DNA of 64,000 bases from Clytia hemisphaerica (Eukaryota > Cnidaria > Hydrozoa > Leptothecata > Clytiidae): positions 1,358,845 through 1,422,844 of the forward strand of contig CACVBU010000185.1 of assembly GCA_902728285.1 (NCBI GenBank), in the 5' to 3' direction. Shown here one piece after another: positions 11,617-22,472 of the stretch. The position numbers and the translations under genes are program-made. The notes under the pieces were generated by a model. It ran no database searches, was not told the DNA's origin, and worked only from the letters and a program-made list of their open reading frames with translations. Each line of letters begins with the position of its first letter. The first letter of the stretch is position 1.

Positions 11617-12963
11617 TCCTGGAAACGGATATCTGAAATTTATCTACGTTCATTATTACGTTTTTTGAAACTTTAGCGTTCTATTTGTTCTTGTACATCT
11701 ATAATATACATTTCTAGCTTTGAAACACATTTTGTGGAAGTACAGAGTGATGATTTTGAATAGTATTAAAGATATGTTTACTTTGTATACTCTCGTCGTC
11801 GATTCTTTTGGTCGGTTTTCCAGGTATTGAGGTTTAATGTTTATGCAATTCTGTAGTTTTTTAGCCTGGAAATGTTGATATCACGATCACGTTATACTTT
11901 ACGGAAAACGCGAAAAACGTGTATAAAGAGTAGGGTTTTAACATAGAATCTGACAGGGTAGGTTTTTCACAGTACCCTTAGGAAAAAAAACAGTTTCAAG
12001 TAGTCTGCAATAAGTCCACATATAGTCCACATAATCCACAAGTAGTCCACGCGGACTTGCAGACTAACTTTTCAATCCGCAGTTTTAATCTGCAGTTTAA
12101 ATTTCAATCCACAGCTTTGATCTGCAGCTGAAAATGCAGTCTGCAGTCAAGTCTGCATCTAAAATGCAAACTGCAGTTTAAATCTGCAGCCAAAATATAA
12201 TCCGCAGTTTAAATATGTAGTCAAAATGTAATCTGCAGATTCTAATTAGAAATAAAAATGCAATCTACGTTTCAATCTGTTGCTAAAATGCAATCTGCAG
12301 AAGATTAATCCACATAAGTTTCAAATATGCAAATATTTTTTTCTTTATAATTCAAGAATTTACGATGGGACACATACGAGAAATTTCAGAAAAAAAGTAG
12401 ACAGTAGGAGCCCGATCAGTGGTCTTTACTTTTTGCTATTAAGTTTTATTTCAAATGCAAAACTCTATCTAACATAACATTACAATGACATTGATAGCAT
12501 CATGACATATATTGAATAAATCTGGTTGTAAAATAAAAAAGGTTACTAAACACGTACGAAAGTGTCCAGGAAAATAAAAAAAGCAAAGTACACCTTTGTG
12601 TTTGTTAAAACGTAAATCCAACTACTCTACCTTGCATAATCATAATAAAGAACAACAAATAGAAGCATCAATGCTCAAAAGAATAACAAAAAAATAATTA
12701 TATTTTCTTACTGGGTGGTTATAGTGTTTAGGCTGACAGTATTATCACATTCTAGCATTCGAATAAAGTACTTCGAACAAAAGACCAAGAAACGCTAATC
12801 GTGACATCTAATCACGTGATAACAAAAACATTCGATTTGTATTACTTCGAAACGCCCCCTTCTTTTGAACGCCCTCTTTTGTTTAGAAAAACTCTGAATA
12901 AAGGATGATTGAATTACTTAAACTTTTGTATTTGTTCGAATTATTAAACAACGCCCCCTAATA
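11617..12963. other. Non-coding stretch with a CTGCAG-type degenerate repeat
   Basis: At 12000-12310 a short motif close to AATCTGCAGTTTAAA recurs many times in degenerate form, first as AGTCCACA-type units and then as CTGCAG-type units. The remainder, including 12310-12963, is AT-rich and I see no gene. Confidence 0.5.
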
Positions 12964-15900
12964 TAATTCAATTCAATTCAAAATTCAAAACTTATTATTC
13001 GCCTGCATATCATTAAAAATTTACATATTTAAGTTTGTATAAATTAGGGGAGGGGATGCAGGCCAGGAGTCCATCCAATAGACGTTTCCGTCTAATCATA
13101 TGGAATGGCTACCTGGACGCAGATTTTTTTTCTGTGGGGTTGATATAACTATTAGAGTAACAATATTTCAATATTCCAAATAACAAAGTAAAAAAAAAAC
13201 TCAACGTAACTATCGACAAAAAAAAATATAGTTATATAAGTAATCTTTTGTTTTAATAAATCAAATTAGAGTATTTTTATATCTATATGGACTTTCATTT
13301 TTCTGGTATGCAAGAGGTCAATTTTGAAGGAACTCACTTATCTTTTTTTTGATCATATATCCAGTTAATGGTTGTAGATCGATTTTAGTATGTAATATTA
13401 GCTGGTTCCAGTTTAAAAGAGATTGGTACTAAATCGATTTCAATCCATAGTTTAATGTTTTGGCTTTTGGGCGCTCCAAAAGTTTCAGTTCGTTATTTCT
13501 AGTAAGATAATTATGAGACAGAGTTTTGAAGTTTAAAATGTTCGTAACAGCTTCAGGAGAAAGATTAGTGAGAGTTTGATGTACGAGTCGGATATTGAAC
13601 TTTGTTACAGTATGTGGCAAAGTTGGAATATCCAGGTTAATGAAAAGAGGAGCAGATTCTGCATTAAAATCTGAAAAAGTCAAGATGCGCACGCATCTTT
13701 TTTGAAGTTTGCCTATTCTAGAGTTTTGAGTGAGACTTTGCCTCCATACGATTATTGCGTATGACAAATGAGAGTGAAAAATAGCATAGTATAAAGTTTT
13801 AAGAATGGTCTGTGGAACAAAGTGACGCAGTTTGGATAAAATGCCATTTGACCTTCTAAGTTTTGCGGATAAATGATCAAAATGGAAATTCCACGCTAGA
13901 CATTCATCGAGAAAAAGACCAAGATATTTGACACATTTCGAAAATTTTAAGACATGCCCATCAAGATTGAGATTCATTGTATATGGTACAGGTTTATTTT
14001 TACTTCTAAACAGGATAACCTCAGTTTTTGTAGTATTAAGAGAGATTTTGTTGGCACGAAGCCAAGAGGAGAGTCTGATTAAGTCAGAATTCACTTTCGT
14101 CTCAAGTGAATTTAGATTCGAATCGGAAGAGAGAAGACAGGTGTCGTCAGCAAAGAGGTTTGTTTCGCTATTCAGAATGGCTTCAGGAATGTCATTTATA
14201 TATATTAGAAAAAGTAGAGGCCCTAGGACAGAGCCCTGGGGGACTCCGTGTCTGATAGATCGTTTTGAGGAATCATGCCCAGAAATTGAAACATATTGTT
14301 TCCTCTCAGTCAGGTAAGATCGAAACCAGAGGTTCGCAACGCCACGTATGCCATAGTGATGAAGTTTTGATAGAAGAATTTCATGATCTACTGTATCGAA
14401 AGCTTTTTGGAGATCAATGAATACCCCGCAAGAATACAACTCTTTGTCAATATTTGACCGAATTTTTTCTGTTAGATTTATTAATGCGTGAGAAGTAGAG
14501 TGTTTATTACGGAATCCAAATTGGTTTTTGAAGATGCTGTTGTTAATGTTAAGAAAATTTACAACTCTGAATTTAATTAATTTTTCAAAAATTTTATCAA
14601 TATTAGAGAGGAGCGAAATTGGTCTAAAGTTGTTAGGATCGTATGGGGAACCTTTATTTTTATACACGGGTATTACTTTTGCTACTTTAAGAGTTGTTAT
14701 GAACTTGCCTGTCTGTATTGATAAATTGAAAATTTTAGCAAGGAGTTGAGCTACCTCACCAAGAACCGATTTTAAGATTTTTGGTGGAATGCTGAATGGT
14801 CCATTTGCCTTAGGTTTAAGAGCATTGATAATTTTTACGATTTCCTCAGCTTGTATCTCCTCGAAAAACAGAGAATTTATTGGTGAATTCACAAGAGTTT
14901 GATGAAAGTTCGCTTCCTCATTATTAACATTTATAGTTTGACGTATTTTATCGGCTATTGAAGTAAAATATTTATTCAATTCCTCGCTTGTTACTTTAGG
15001 ATCAGATGTTACTTGTCCGTCAATATAAAGAGATATTGTTGTGCTACTACGGCATTTTTTACTTTCGATCAATTCGTATACGCCTTTCCAGATATTTTTA
15101 CTGTTCTTTATATTTGTTTGAAAGTACTTTTTATAATGGTTATTCTTACTTCTTCTACAGAGCTTAACAATTTGATTTCTGTAGAATTTATATCTGATGT
15201 GGAGTTGGTGTTTAATAGTATTGTCCTTCTCTCGCGTGTAAGCCTTTAAGAGTTGATCTCGTTTAGCAATAGAGGTTTTAATGCCTTTAGTTATCCAAGA
15301 TTTAGCTCCCTTTTTAATTTGCTTATTGGTGAGTTTTTGCAGAGGTGCGTGTATATCTATTAGGGTATTCATTCGATCAAAAAAGCTGTTAAAAAGAAGA
15401 TCTAGATTATCCGAGTCAGAATGCAAGATGTCATTCCAATCTACTCTGTAAAAGGATTCTTTGAATTTATTGTTATCAAATTTTTCCATCTCCTGTAATA
15501 TTTTGTTTCCTTGCAGGAGTTAAAATGAAAATTCTCAAATATCAGAAATTGAGGTAAGTGGTCAGAAATACCTGAAAGAAGATTTCCTGTTAAAGGTTTG
15601 TATTTAGAAGGAGTGAAGAAAATGTTATCAATGAGTGTCCTAGACCTATCAGTGATTCTGGTAGGTAGAGAAATACTAGGTAAAAGAAAAAAGGATTCAA
15701 GAGAGTCTACGAAGTTATTTACATGTGGAGAGGTACCACATTCTAGCAAGTTGATATTAAAATCACCCATAAGCACAAGGCGCTTATTTTCCTTGTTAGC
15801 TTTTTGCAAGAAGGGAATGAAGAAGTCGTTTGTAAAAGTTTCGATTTTCATTTGGATGTTTATAGATACATCCAACAATTACATTTTCTTGCTTCTCAAA

Positions 15901-16560
15901 CAAGAGTTCGCAAAAAGTAGATTCAAGCTCCTTTTCTGAGTTGAGAAGATTAGAAAGGTCTTTTCTAGGTTTGGATTTTAGCTTGTCAGAAATGAAGAGG
16001 GCAGTGCCGCCGGCACTCGCCTTTGTATTAGTAAAGAATGATTTATAGCCATCTATCTCAAGCCTGTGTGGGATAGACGAATCTATAAGCCTAGATTCCG
16101 AAATTCCTAAGACTTTGAATTCGTGATTTAATGTTTCTAAGAGGTTATTATACTCATCAAAATGTTTCGGTAAAGAGCAGATATTTAAGTGAAGAAAAGA
16201 GAGGTGTGAAGATGTATTAGAAAAAGCAAAGTTAAAGTCGTCACAATCTAGATACCTACAATCAATAGTGTTTAAATTGTACTCTGAATTAGTTTCTCGA
16301 ATTTCTTCTATAGTTGTTAGATCAGAAAAAGAAGGATGAAAATAGTTGAACCTGAAACTTTCGTCATCGATATCGTGACAAATACTGAAAGGGAATATAT
16401 TGCAATTGCAGTTTACGCACGCGCTAACTTGCGGTGGCTTAATCGTGAAAGGTAGATTGCACTGATGATGAAACCATTTCTGGCATAAGTCACAAAAGAA
16501 GGAAGGAGCTCCTTGAGTTGAACCCTCGCATACCGTGCAAATTAGGTCCATGTCCTAGAT
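12964..16560 (-). mobile_element. LINE with PHD-like finger, reverse orientation
   Basis: A non-LTR retrotransposon on the minus strand. Its coding part runs from 16551 down to 13429. A 3' untranslated region of about 440 bases follows, ending in a TTGAA-type short-repeat tail at 12964-12990 as seen on the plus strand (AATTCAATTCAATTCAAAATTC). The 5' boundary is uncertain and no target duplication was found. Confidence 0.7.
13429..16551 (-). pseudogene. LINE protein: PHD-like finger, endonuclease, reverse transcriptase
   Basis: From ATG 16551 the first about 50 residues form a PHD-like zinc finger (C-x2-C, FFCDLC, WFHHQC, CVNC). An APE-type endonuclease follows (LNICSL, ISESRL, MGDFNIN, SDHLP). 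The reverse transcriptase is long and open from 15489 to 13429, with FIDLQKAFDTVDH, GVPQGSVLGPLLF and the catalytic LFADD. The C-terminal region with YAIIVW and a Leu/His-rich tail fits CR1-like families. Frameshifts near 15845 and near 15480 break the endonuclease and its junction to the RT, so this copy is inactive unless the breaks are sequence errors. The PHD-like finger is known from some CR1-type LINEs and may bind histone tails; that role is inference. Confidence 0.8.
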
Positions 16561-16734
16561 ATGAAGTTTTGCAAATGTTTTGAATTTTTCAAAAAAGACT
16601 ATAGTTTAACTTTTGAGGCTCGGTTAAGAGTTTTTAGAGTTTCAGAAGTTTAGCTCAATTCAGCTTAGCAGAGTTTGTTTCTTAAATTTTGATTAATAAA
16701 TTTGAAGATATCACATTATTATATATAGAAAACA

Positions 16735-17010
16735 CTATTCGTAGCGATGCAGATTCTCGATTTCAAATACCAGTTCTGATAGTTCATTCTCAGAGTAAAA
16801 ATTGTGGACAAACCTTCCATTTAGTTGATCTTTAAAGCGTACCTTCATGTTGCCGTGAACATCAGTATAGAAAAACTCCACCAAATCACTTCTTTCGAAT
16901 CTATTTCGAACATCATTTAAGGTATTTATCCGGTATTTTGTTAGAGATGGTTTAACACTAATCTTCTTGGTCGATTTGCCATTACCATTACCATTTCCGA
17001 AATTCCGCAA
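16735..17010 (-). other. Short ORF of unknown nature
   Basis: A 91-codon minus-strand frame begins with an Asn-Gly repeat and continues with a non-repetitive acidic segment ending at 16735. No family is recognised. Its start runs into the TTCCG-rich repeat next door, so it may be the end of a larger decayed gene or chance. Confidence 0.2.
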
Positions 17011-17165
17011 ATTTTTTTGCTAAATTCCGTTTTTCCGCACTAAAATTGTCTAATTTTCCGTCTCCGTCAGAGAACCCAATTTCCGTAATTCCGTCTAAAT
17101 TTTTGCCAAATTCCGTCACTCCGTCCGAAAAAAGGGCCGATTCCGCTCCTCCGCCAACCATGAAC
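16985..17165. repeat. TTCCGT-rich degenerate short tandem repeat
   Basis: The hexamer-like motif TTCCGT or TTCCGC recurs about every 10-20 bases, for example AAATTCCGTTTTTCCGC and CCGTCACTCCGTCC. It is followed by a run of nine C. No coding function is seen. Confidence 0.55.
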
Positions 17166-17243
17166 CCCCCCCCATTTTACCCTACTTATCGACAATCACT
17201 ATGTTCTATAGCTGAATCAAAATAAATATTATAGTACTCATAA

Positions 17244-18461
17244 CTAATCACATTCTAAAATATTAGGCTCTAGAAGTATACTTTGTTCGTCAATGGTCCG
17301 CACATCAATTACACTTCTTTCTTTTGAAATCACAACTTTATTGAAAAATGTTAGATCTTTTTCAGTGGACTTTAAGCCAGGTAGAACATTAAAAATTTTG
17401 AAAGGTGATACGGTAAAATGATTACCAAAAGCAACATAAGCTGTAGAAAATTCATTTTCAAAACATGCAAAACGGTCAACAGAGAAATAACCACCAGTCT
17501 TGAGGGAGACGGTCGTGCTATTTCGTCTAGTTTCTTTTGTACGCGTTGTGGATCTAATGGTGAATCCCGACTTTTTGATTGAAGCAAACGATGACGATTT
17601 GGTATAAAGGGAACGAAAAAGGCCCGTTACAATGCTATGATCTTTATCAGATGCTTCGTAAGGTCATAGATTACCAATACCATCTAGATTTTCTGCTATG
17701 TTAAAAAACTTGCCTTGGTTGGATCCATTACATTGCTTGATAAATTTCTCCTCGAGGGAACCTTTTTTAATACATTTTTCCGTTAGAATGGGAATGAAGT
17801 TTGAAGCGGAAACAGCGGATGCCAACTGCAATGGTATATTTTGCGTTCCATGGATCAATTTCATGATATAGCCATTCTTATCCTCAAAATGGAATAAACT
17901 ATAAAGGTACAGAGGGCCGAGCTCTAAAACGGTAGACGGTAAGTGCAGTAGTGAATGAATATTGATCGTAATATGGCGGATAGGGTAGAGTTTATCGAAG
18001 TAGTAGACAAATGCGGACAAAAAGCGTTCAGAGGCTTTGATGTCATCAAGCGTAATATTTGTTTTCAGGAGTAAATGGATGGCGTGAATGAGCAGATAAA
18101 AGTGTTCAGATTGACGAGGGGGTAGGAGCTTATACATGACAGGAACGAACGAAATTCGGACGTTTTCCAATATCCTAGATTTGATTTAATAGATCGTGGC
18201 GCTCGTGAAATGTGGTTTGGGGGTTTTAATGATAGAAGACGATATTCGGTTAAAGCAAGATGGTCGTGGATTGAGAAGGTTTCGTTATTGTGAGAAGGTT
18301 CGAGCCAAAGGGACATAACTAATTTTGTTACGCCAAGCAGGACACAATGCATATAATCTATGCCAACACCACGGATTATATCAAAACTTTTTAACACCAT
18401 TAAAGAAGATGGACCTTTAACTCCACATATGGGTTTCTTATCAATGGAGTCCAAAACTTGC
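17244..18461 (-). pseudogene. CACTA/EnSpm-type transposase remnant
   Basis: The minus-strand frames 18454-18065, 18170-17664 and the stretch 17630-17244 together give the C-terminal part of a tnp2/DUF4218-type transposase. Visible blocks are VGIDYMHCVLLGV, a KPP-x-x-I-SRAPRSI segment, PPRQSEHFYLL, HSLLHLP, and an Asn-Gly/HGTQN block, which in this family precede the C-terminal beta domain. Frameshifts lie near 18165 and between 17664 and 17630. The C-terminal frame stays open to TAG at 17244-17246. The N-terminal half with the first catalytic Asp residues is missing: the fragment stops abruptly at about 18461 against an inverted duplication. It cannot be active. Confidence 0.7.
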
Positions 18462-18741
18462 CGTGGGTTGACAAGGAAGATATGGACAAATCTTTAGAAA
18501 ACCTAACCACTGATAAAATGAAAAGAGAAGCCTTGAAATCCACTCCATAACTTTAATCAAATTTTCTTGCACTTCAAGTATTGGCTTGTTTTTAGAATCA
18601 GCAGTCATATAAAAAAGAGATTTTTCAGCATTGCTGCCGATTACTTTTTTCCTGAATTGTAGCTGACATTTCAAGGCTTCTCTTTTCATTTTATCAGTGG
18701 TTAGGTTTTCTAAAGATTTGTCCATATCTTCCTTGTCAACC
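18462..18741. repeat. Inverted duplication, about 75-bp arms
   Basis: Bases 18462-18535 (GTTGACAAGGAAGATATGG onward) recur as their reverse complement at 18667-18741, separated by about 130 bases. Read on the minus strand, the right arm and spacer encode WVDKEDMDKSLENLTTDK and continue into a Lys-rich helix. The left arm is a plus-strand partial copy of the same coding sequence that stops soon after. This is a breakpoint signature, not a functional gene. Confidence 0.75.
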
Positions 18742-18785
18742 CACAAACCACCATATTGTTGAATGGCAACTGTGAGATTTTCTTT
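18540..18785 (-). pseudogene. Inverted N-terminal piece of an unnamed protein
   Basis: On the minus strand, from about 18785 to 18540, the frame reads a helical segment with GGLWVDKEDMD and LKCQLQFRKKVIG. Such a segment is familiar from several animal transposon proteins. It continues no further on this strand. The plus-strand gene beginning at 18796 looks like its missing continuation, so this piece appears to have been inverted. Only the frame and composition are seen; the link is inference. Confidence 0.45.
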
Positions 18786-18795
18786 ATCCCCAATG

Positions 18796-19563
18796 GGAGG
18801 AAAGAGAATTTAGTAACCCTGTGGTCTTAGATGATGATTTGGTGCAACAAGAGAAAAAAAAATTCTTGAAGTTGCCAAACAAACAAAAGAAACTCTTTTA
18901 GAAAAGGCTCAAAGGTCGAAAGATGATGGTTCAAATTTTGAAAAAAATTCTAACTCTGATGCTCTTAATAAATCTCAAAGAAATCTGAAACGGAAAACTA
19001 ATAATAGTAATAAATCTAAATCTACTAAAACATTTTCCAAAAAGAGGAAGACAAATTTTTCTGCTGAAAGTTCTGTCCCTGTCATTTCCTCTCCAGCAGA
19101 TTTATTGGGGAAATTAGTTGAACATGACACTGAACGTATTATTTCAGGACAAAACAATATCGACTGGTACAGAGGTCTTGTCCATGAAATTAAAGGGGGC
19201 TCAAAAAAGTCACCTAAATATCTTATACAATATGTAGCTAAAGACGATGAAGATGTTGACTTGTCTGTTTGTCCTCTTTATGAAGATTTTAAAAATAATG
19301 AACTAAGATTGATTGAAGTCACACCTGAAGACTTTGAAAGTGCTGATATGATAGAGTGCCTTTATGAAGATGATCTTATTGGTCTAGAAACTTGGTGGAA
19401 GGGTCAGGTTGATGGGATTGCTGATAACAGTGACCCCCAAAACCCAACGTTTTATGTGTATTATAAAGACACCAAAACTGACCTTTATGAATGTTTCGAT
19501 GAACCTCTAGTACAAAATTATTTAAAAGGACAAGTAAAATTTTTGGATTTACCTGAATTATAA
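18796..19563 (+). pseudogene. Lys-rich and acidic protein fragment, unnamed
   Basis: The plus-strand frame begins near 18796 with EEREFSNPVVLDDD. It shifts by one base in the run of nine A at about 18853-18861 and is then open to TAA at 19561-19563. It contains a basic Ser/Asn/Lys linker (about 18960-19080), plausible as a nuclear signal. An acidic domain of about 150 residues rich in Tyr, Trp and Asp follows, with two similar halves (DWYRGLVHEI and TWWKGQVDGI, each followed by a YxVxYK-like strand). That suggests a duplicated beta-rich Tudor/chromo-like fold. It lies between CACTA debris and the RG-repeat exon and may be the N-terminal part of the same gene. The family is not recognised; the fold guess is weak. 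Confidence 0.45.
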
Positions 19564-19811
19564 TCTAATCTTATCATAACTTAAGTTGAACTCAAAATTG
19601 TTGTTCTAGAATTCCAAGATCCATTCCCACTTCTACTTTCAATGAACCTTTAACTGGAAACGAACATTTTAAGCCCCTTCAATTCAAATGACCCCCTTCA
19701 ATTTGGCTAAGAAGACTAGGGTGATAATTTTGAGAGGTTGTTCTCAAGTTCATTTCATTGCCATGTTTCTCTACACAGCCAATTTAATCTGGAGAGTTTA
19801 TTTTTTATTAG
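19564..19811. other. Putative intron or spacer
   Basis: A non-coding 248-base stretch ending in TTTTTTATTAG, a good splice acceptor, directly before the RG-repeat frame. Confidence 0.3.
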
Positions 19812-20696
19812 CCTTTAGAGAATGAAGGTGTTACTGCAGAACACGTCATTCTTGTTGAAGATACTGAACAGCCAGATTCAGATGTTACAGAGTCGGAGAT
19901 TGACGAGGAAAATGAAGTTATTGAGGCAATGATGCAAATGCCAGTCGAAATAGTAAATGAACAGTTTGAGAATTTAGTAGAGCAAGTCAATGCTGAAGGT
20001 GGTAATGTTGAGGAACAGAATTTAGTACAGCAAGTCAATGCAGAAGGTGGTAATGTTGAGGAACAGAATTTAGTAGAGCAAGTTAATGCAGAAGGTGGTA
20101 ATGTTGAGGAACAGAATTTAGTACAACAAGTCAATGCAGAAGGTGGTAATGTTGAGGGTAACATCATTGTCCAAGACGGTGGTGCTGACATTGATGGCAA
20201 TATCAATGTTAATCAAAATGTTGGTGCTGGTGGTGCCAACAATCGTGGTCGCGGTGCCAACAATCCTGTTCGCGGTGCCCACAATCCTGTTCGTGGTGCC
20301 AACAATCCTGTTCGCGGTGCCAACAATCCTGTTCGCGGTGCCAACAATCCTGTTCGCGGTGCCAACAATCCTGTTCGCGGTGCCAACAATCCTGTTCGCG
20401 GTGCCAACAATCCTGTTCGTGGTGCCAACAATCCTGTTCGCGGTGCCAACAATCCTGTTCGCGGTGCCAACAATCCTGTTCGCGGTGCCAACAATCCTGT
20501 TCGTGGTGCCAATCGTGGTCGCGGTGCCTTTCGTGGTCGTGGTGCTTTTCGTGGTCGCGGTGCCTTTCGTGGTCATGGTGCCAATCGAGGGGGTTTCCAT
20601 CCCTATCAACATGCACAACAGCAACAACCGCTCCAAGCACCAAACCCCATCGATGTTGTTTATTTATTGCTGACAACAATCAACCATCTTTTTTAG
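19812..20696 (+). CDS. Acidic/RG-repeat protein, probable terminal exon
   Basis: A frame is open from the acceptor AG at 19810-19811 (first ATG at 19929) to TAG at 20694-20696. It encodes an acidic start and then four 16-residue repeats built on VNAEGGNVEEQNL (48-bp unit, about 19975-20160). A Gly/Asn linker and twelve copies of the 7-residue unit GANNPVR (21-bp unit, about 20250-20510) follow, then RGRGAF repeats and a Gln-rich C-terminus. RG/RGG tracts commonly bind RNA. The 21-bp array has no stop in any frame, so long phantom frames exist on both strands here. The unit number may vary between individuals, as in other coding minisatellites. Whether it is a host gene or transposon cargo is open. 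Confidence 0.5.
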   Translation, partial: PLENEGVTAEHVILVEDTEQPDSDVTESEIDEENEVIEAMMQMPVEIVNEQFENLVEQVNAEGGNVEEQNLVQQVNAEGGNVEEQNLVEQVNAEGGNVEEQNLVQQVNAEGGNVEGNIIVQDGGADIDGNINVNQNVGAGGANNRGRGANNPVRGAHNPVRGANNPVRGANNPVRGANNPVRGANNPVRGANNPVRGANNPVRGANNPVRGANNPVRGANNPVRGANNPVRGANRGRGAFRGRGAFRGRGAFRGHGANRGGFHPYQHAQQQQPLQAPNPIDVVYLLLTTINHLF

Positions 20697-21150
20697 TCTT
20701 TTTGTATATATCTTTGTAATATCATTGTCTATAGAAAAAAGAAAAGTATGTTAAAATCTAATTATCAGTATATCATTACATTTTTCATATTTTTTAGTTA
20801 CTTGCTTTGCAAATACTTGAAACTTTGATTTGTTTTAAAAGGAAAATCGGTGCTCAAAAAACATTTAATTTTATCAGAACATTTTCGGATTGATAGTATG
20901 AAACATTTGCTTTGGTTCTTTGAGAAATATCTTTGAAATAATTTTTGTTAAATTAAATTGACCAGTTGTAAATTACAGTTGATATTATGAATTTGCTATT
21001 TTTTTCGTTACAGTGAACTAATAAAATAAAAACAATTATTAACTACCAATGGTTACAAAAGAAGCTCGAAGTTTAAGTATTGGCATAAAATTTAAATTAG
21101 ATTGAATTGGATTTGATCAATACTATTGAGTAAGTTCAATTTCCTTATTT
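20697..21150. other. AT-rich stretch, nothing seen
   Basis: 3' flank of the RG-repeat gene, AT-rich, with no frame or repeat that I can support. Confidence 0.35.
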
Positions 21151-21625
21151 ATTAACTCCTTTCTGCGCACCAAATTTCAGGGCAACTGGGCTTCAGGAAC
21201 ATAAATTATCAATAAAAGTGTGTAATTTACTGACCGGTCTGTAAAATACCACCAGAAAGTCTGAATGTCTTGATATTTTTAATTTTGACTTTTCTTATCA
21301 ATCCCTGTCTGCATGTCAAATTTCAGGTCAAGCGGGTCCTGGGAACATAGATTATCGATAAAAGTGTGTAATTTACTGACCGGTCTGTAAAGTACCACCT
21401 GGCGGTCCGAAAATCTTGAAATTTTCAATTTGACCCTTTTTCATCAATCTGTGATAGTCTGCAAAATTTTAGCTGAATCGGTCTTCCGGAACGTAGATTA
21501 TCGGTAAAAGTGTATAATTTACTGACCGGTCTGTAAAATTTCACCAGGCGGTCCGAAAATCTTGAAACTTTCAATTTTGCTTTTTCTTATCAATCCCTGT
21601 CTGCATGCCAATTTTCAGTTTTCGT
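21150..21625. repeat. Three tandem copies of a roughly 145-bp unit
   Basis: The landmark TTTACTGACCGGTCTGTAAA begins near 21226, 21371 and 21516, spacing about 145 bases. Between landmarks the copies share CCGAAAATCTTGAAA, TCTTATCAATCCCTGTCTGC and GGAACATAGATTATC with moderate divergence. It is non-coding and satellite-like. Confidence 0.75.
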
Positions 21626-21868
21626 CGATTTTGTACTTAACCATAAATTTATGTCTATACCTTTTTGGGTTTTCTTTGGAATCGATTCTCTTCCTCTTCT
21701 CTCCGTCATTATGCGTTTAAAGTAAGTCCATTCTAATTTTCCGGAACCCGATTTCAACATCATTGTAACACGCCCGGAAAAGTGGAAATGATTGTCCGTG
21801 TTTGTAATACTCTCGGGTACCTAATAGCCGCCCCCCCGCTAATCAATTTTTCGAAAATTTTCCACTAC
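21626..21868. other. Spacer before the LTR element
   Basis: No gene seen. The last five bases before the element (21869-21873) are the target duplication CCATA. Confidence 0.3.
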
Positions 21869-21873
21869 CCATA

Positions 21874-21971
21874 AAGAATAATATGTCAATATTGTGTTTT
21901 AGTTTAGTATTATTTATTGACCCTGACTGAAAATAAATAGAATAGGATAGAAAATTAGACAAAATACATCA
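21874..21971 (-). repeat. 3' LTR
   Basis: 98 bp, with no difference from 27124-27221 by eye. It is followed on the outside (lower coordinates) by the CCATA duplication. Confidence 0.9.
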
Positions 21972-22152
21972 TGACCATTACCATATATAATAAATTATAT
22001 ATATATTGATAAATTATAAATGACATATGTACCAAATGTAATGGAAAAAATAGGAATAAAAATGAATAAATATGTTTATGGGAGTATAAAAAAAAAATCA
22101 AAAAAATCATGAAATTATTGTGTGTAACGCGATTTAAATTGATTAAACACGA

Positions 22153-22368
22153 TCAATTAAAGTCATTATCAGATGCCGTGATCGATATAGCATCGTCGCT
22201 ATTGATAACTTCAACGTTAGGCGGAATCACAACAGTGCGCTTTGGTTCCTCTACATTCTTAAGTACGACTCGTCTCACATCATTTGAATGTGTCTTTGCT
22301 TTCCTTGTTTGTCGGGCAAGGTGTCTGTAAAATTTTATTTGCTTCTTTGTTCGGGTTTTCTTGCCCAT
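22153..22368 (-). CDS. Small basic ORF downstream of Pol in the LTR element
   Basis: A 71-codon frame starts at ATG 22368 and stops at 22153, inside the element between the Pol stop and the 3' LTR. The N-terminal third is strongly basic (MGKKTRTKKQIKFYRH). The rest is Val/Asn/Asp-rich and acidic at the end. No signal peptide or membrane segment is visible, so it is not an envelope protein. It could be a nucleic-acid-binding accessory protein, possibly made from a spliced RNA, or simply a short spacer frame. Family unknown. Confidence 0.35.
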   Translation of the reverse strand: MGKKTRTKKQIKFYRHLARQTRKAKTHSNDVRRVVLKNVEEPKRTVVIPPNVEVINSDDAISITASDNDFN

Positions 22369-22472
22369 GTTCTAGGAAAAGAAAGGAAAAATTTATTGTA
22401 TGGATGAGGTGCAGACAGGAACAATGAGAGCCGCTGAGACCAATGATAGATATTGGTAGTCCTTATGGAAGA

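Noticed and set aside
20250-20510. CRISPR-like regular repeat
   Set aside because: There are no spacers between units; it is an uninterrupted tandem repeat inside a coding frame of an animal genome.
20118-20679. Several long frames on both strands over the 21-bp repeat
   Set aside because: They exist only because the repeat unit contains no stop in any frame. The plus-strand RG frame alone continues into non-repetitive coding sequence on both sides.
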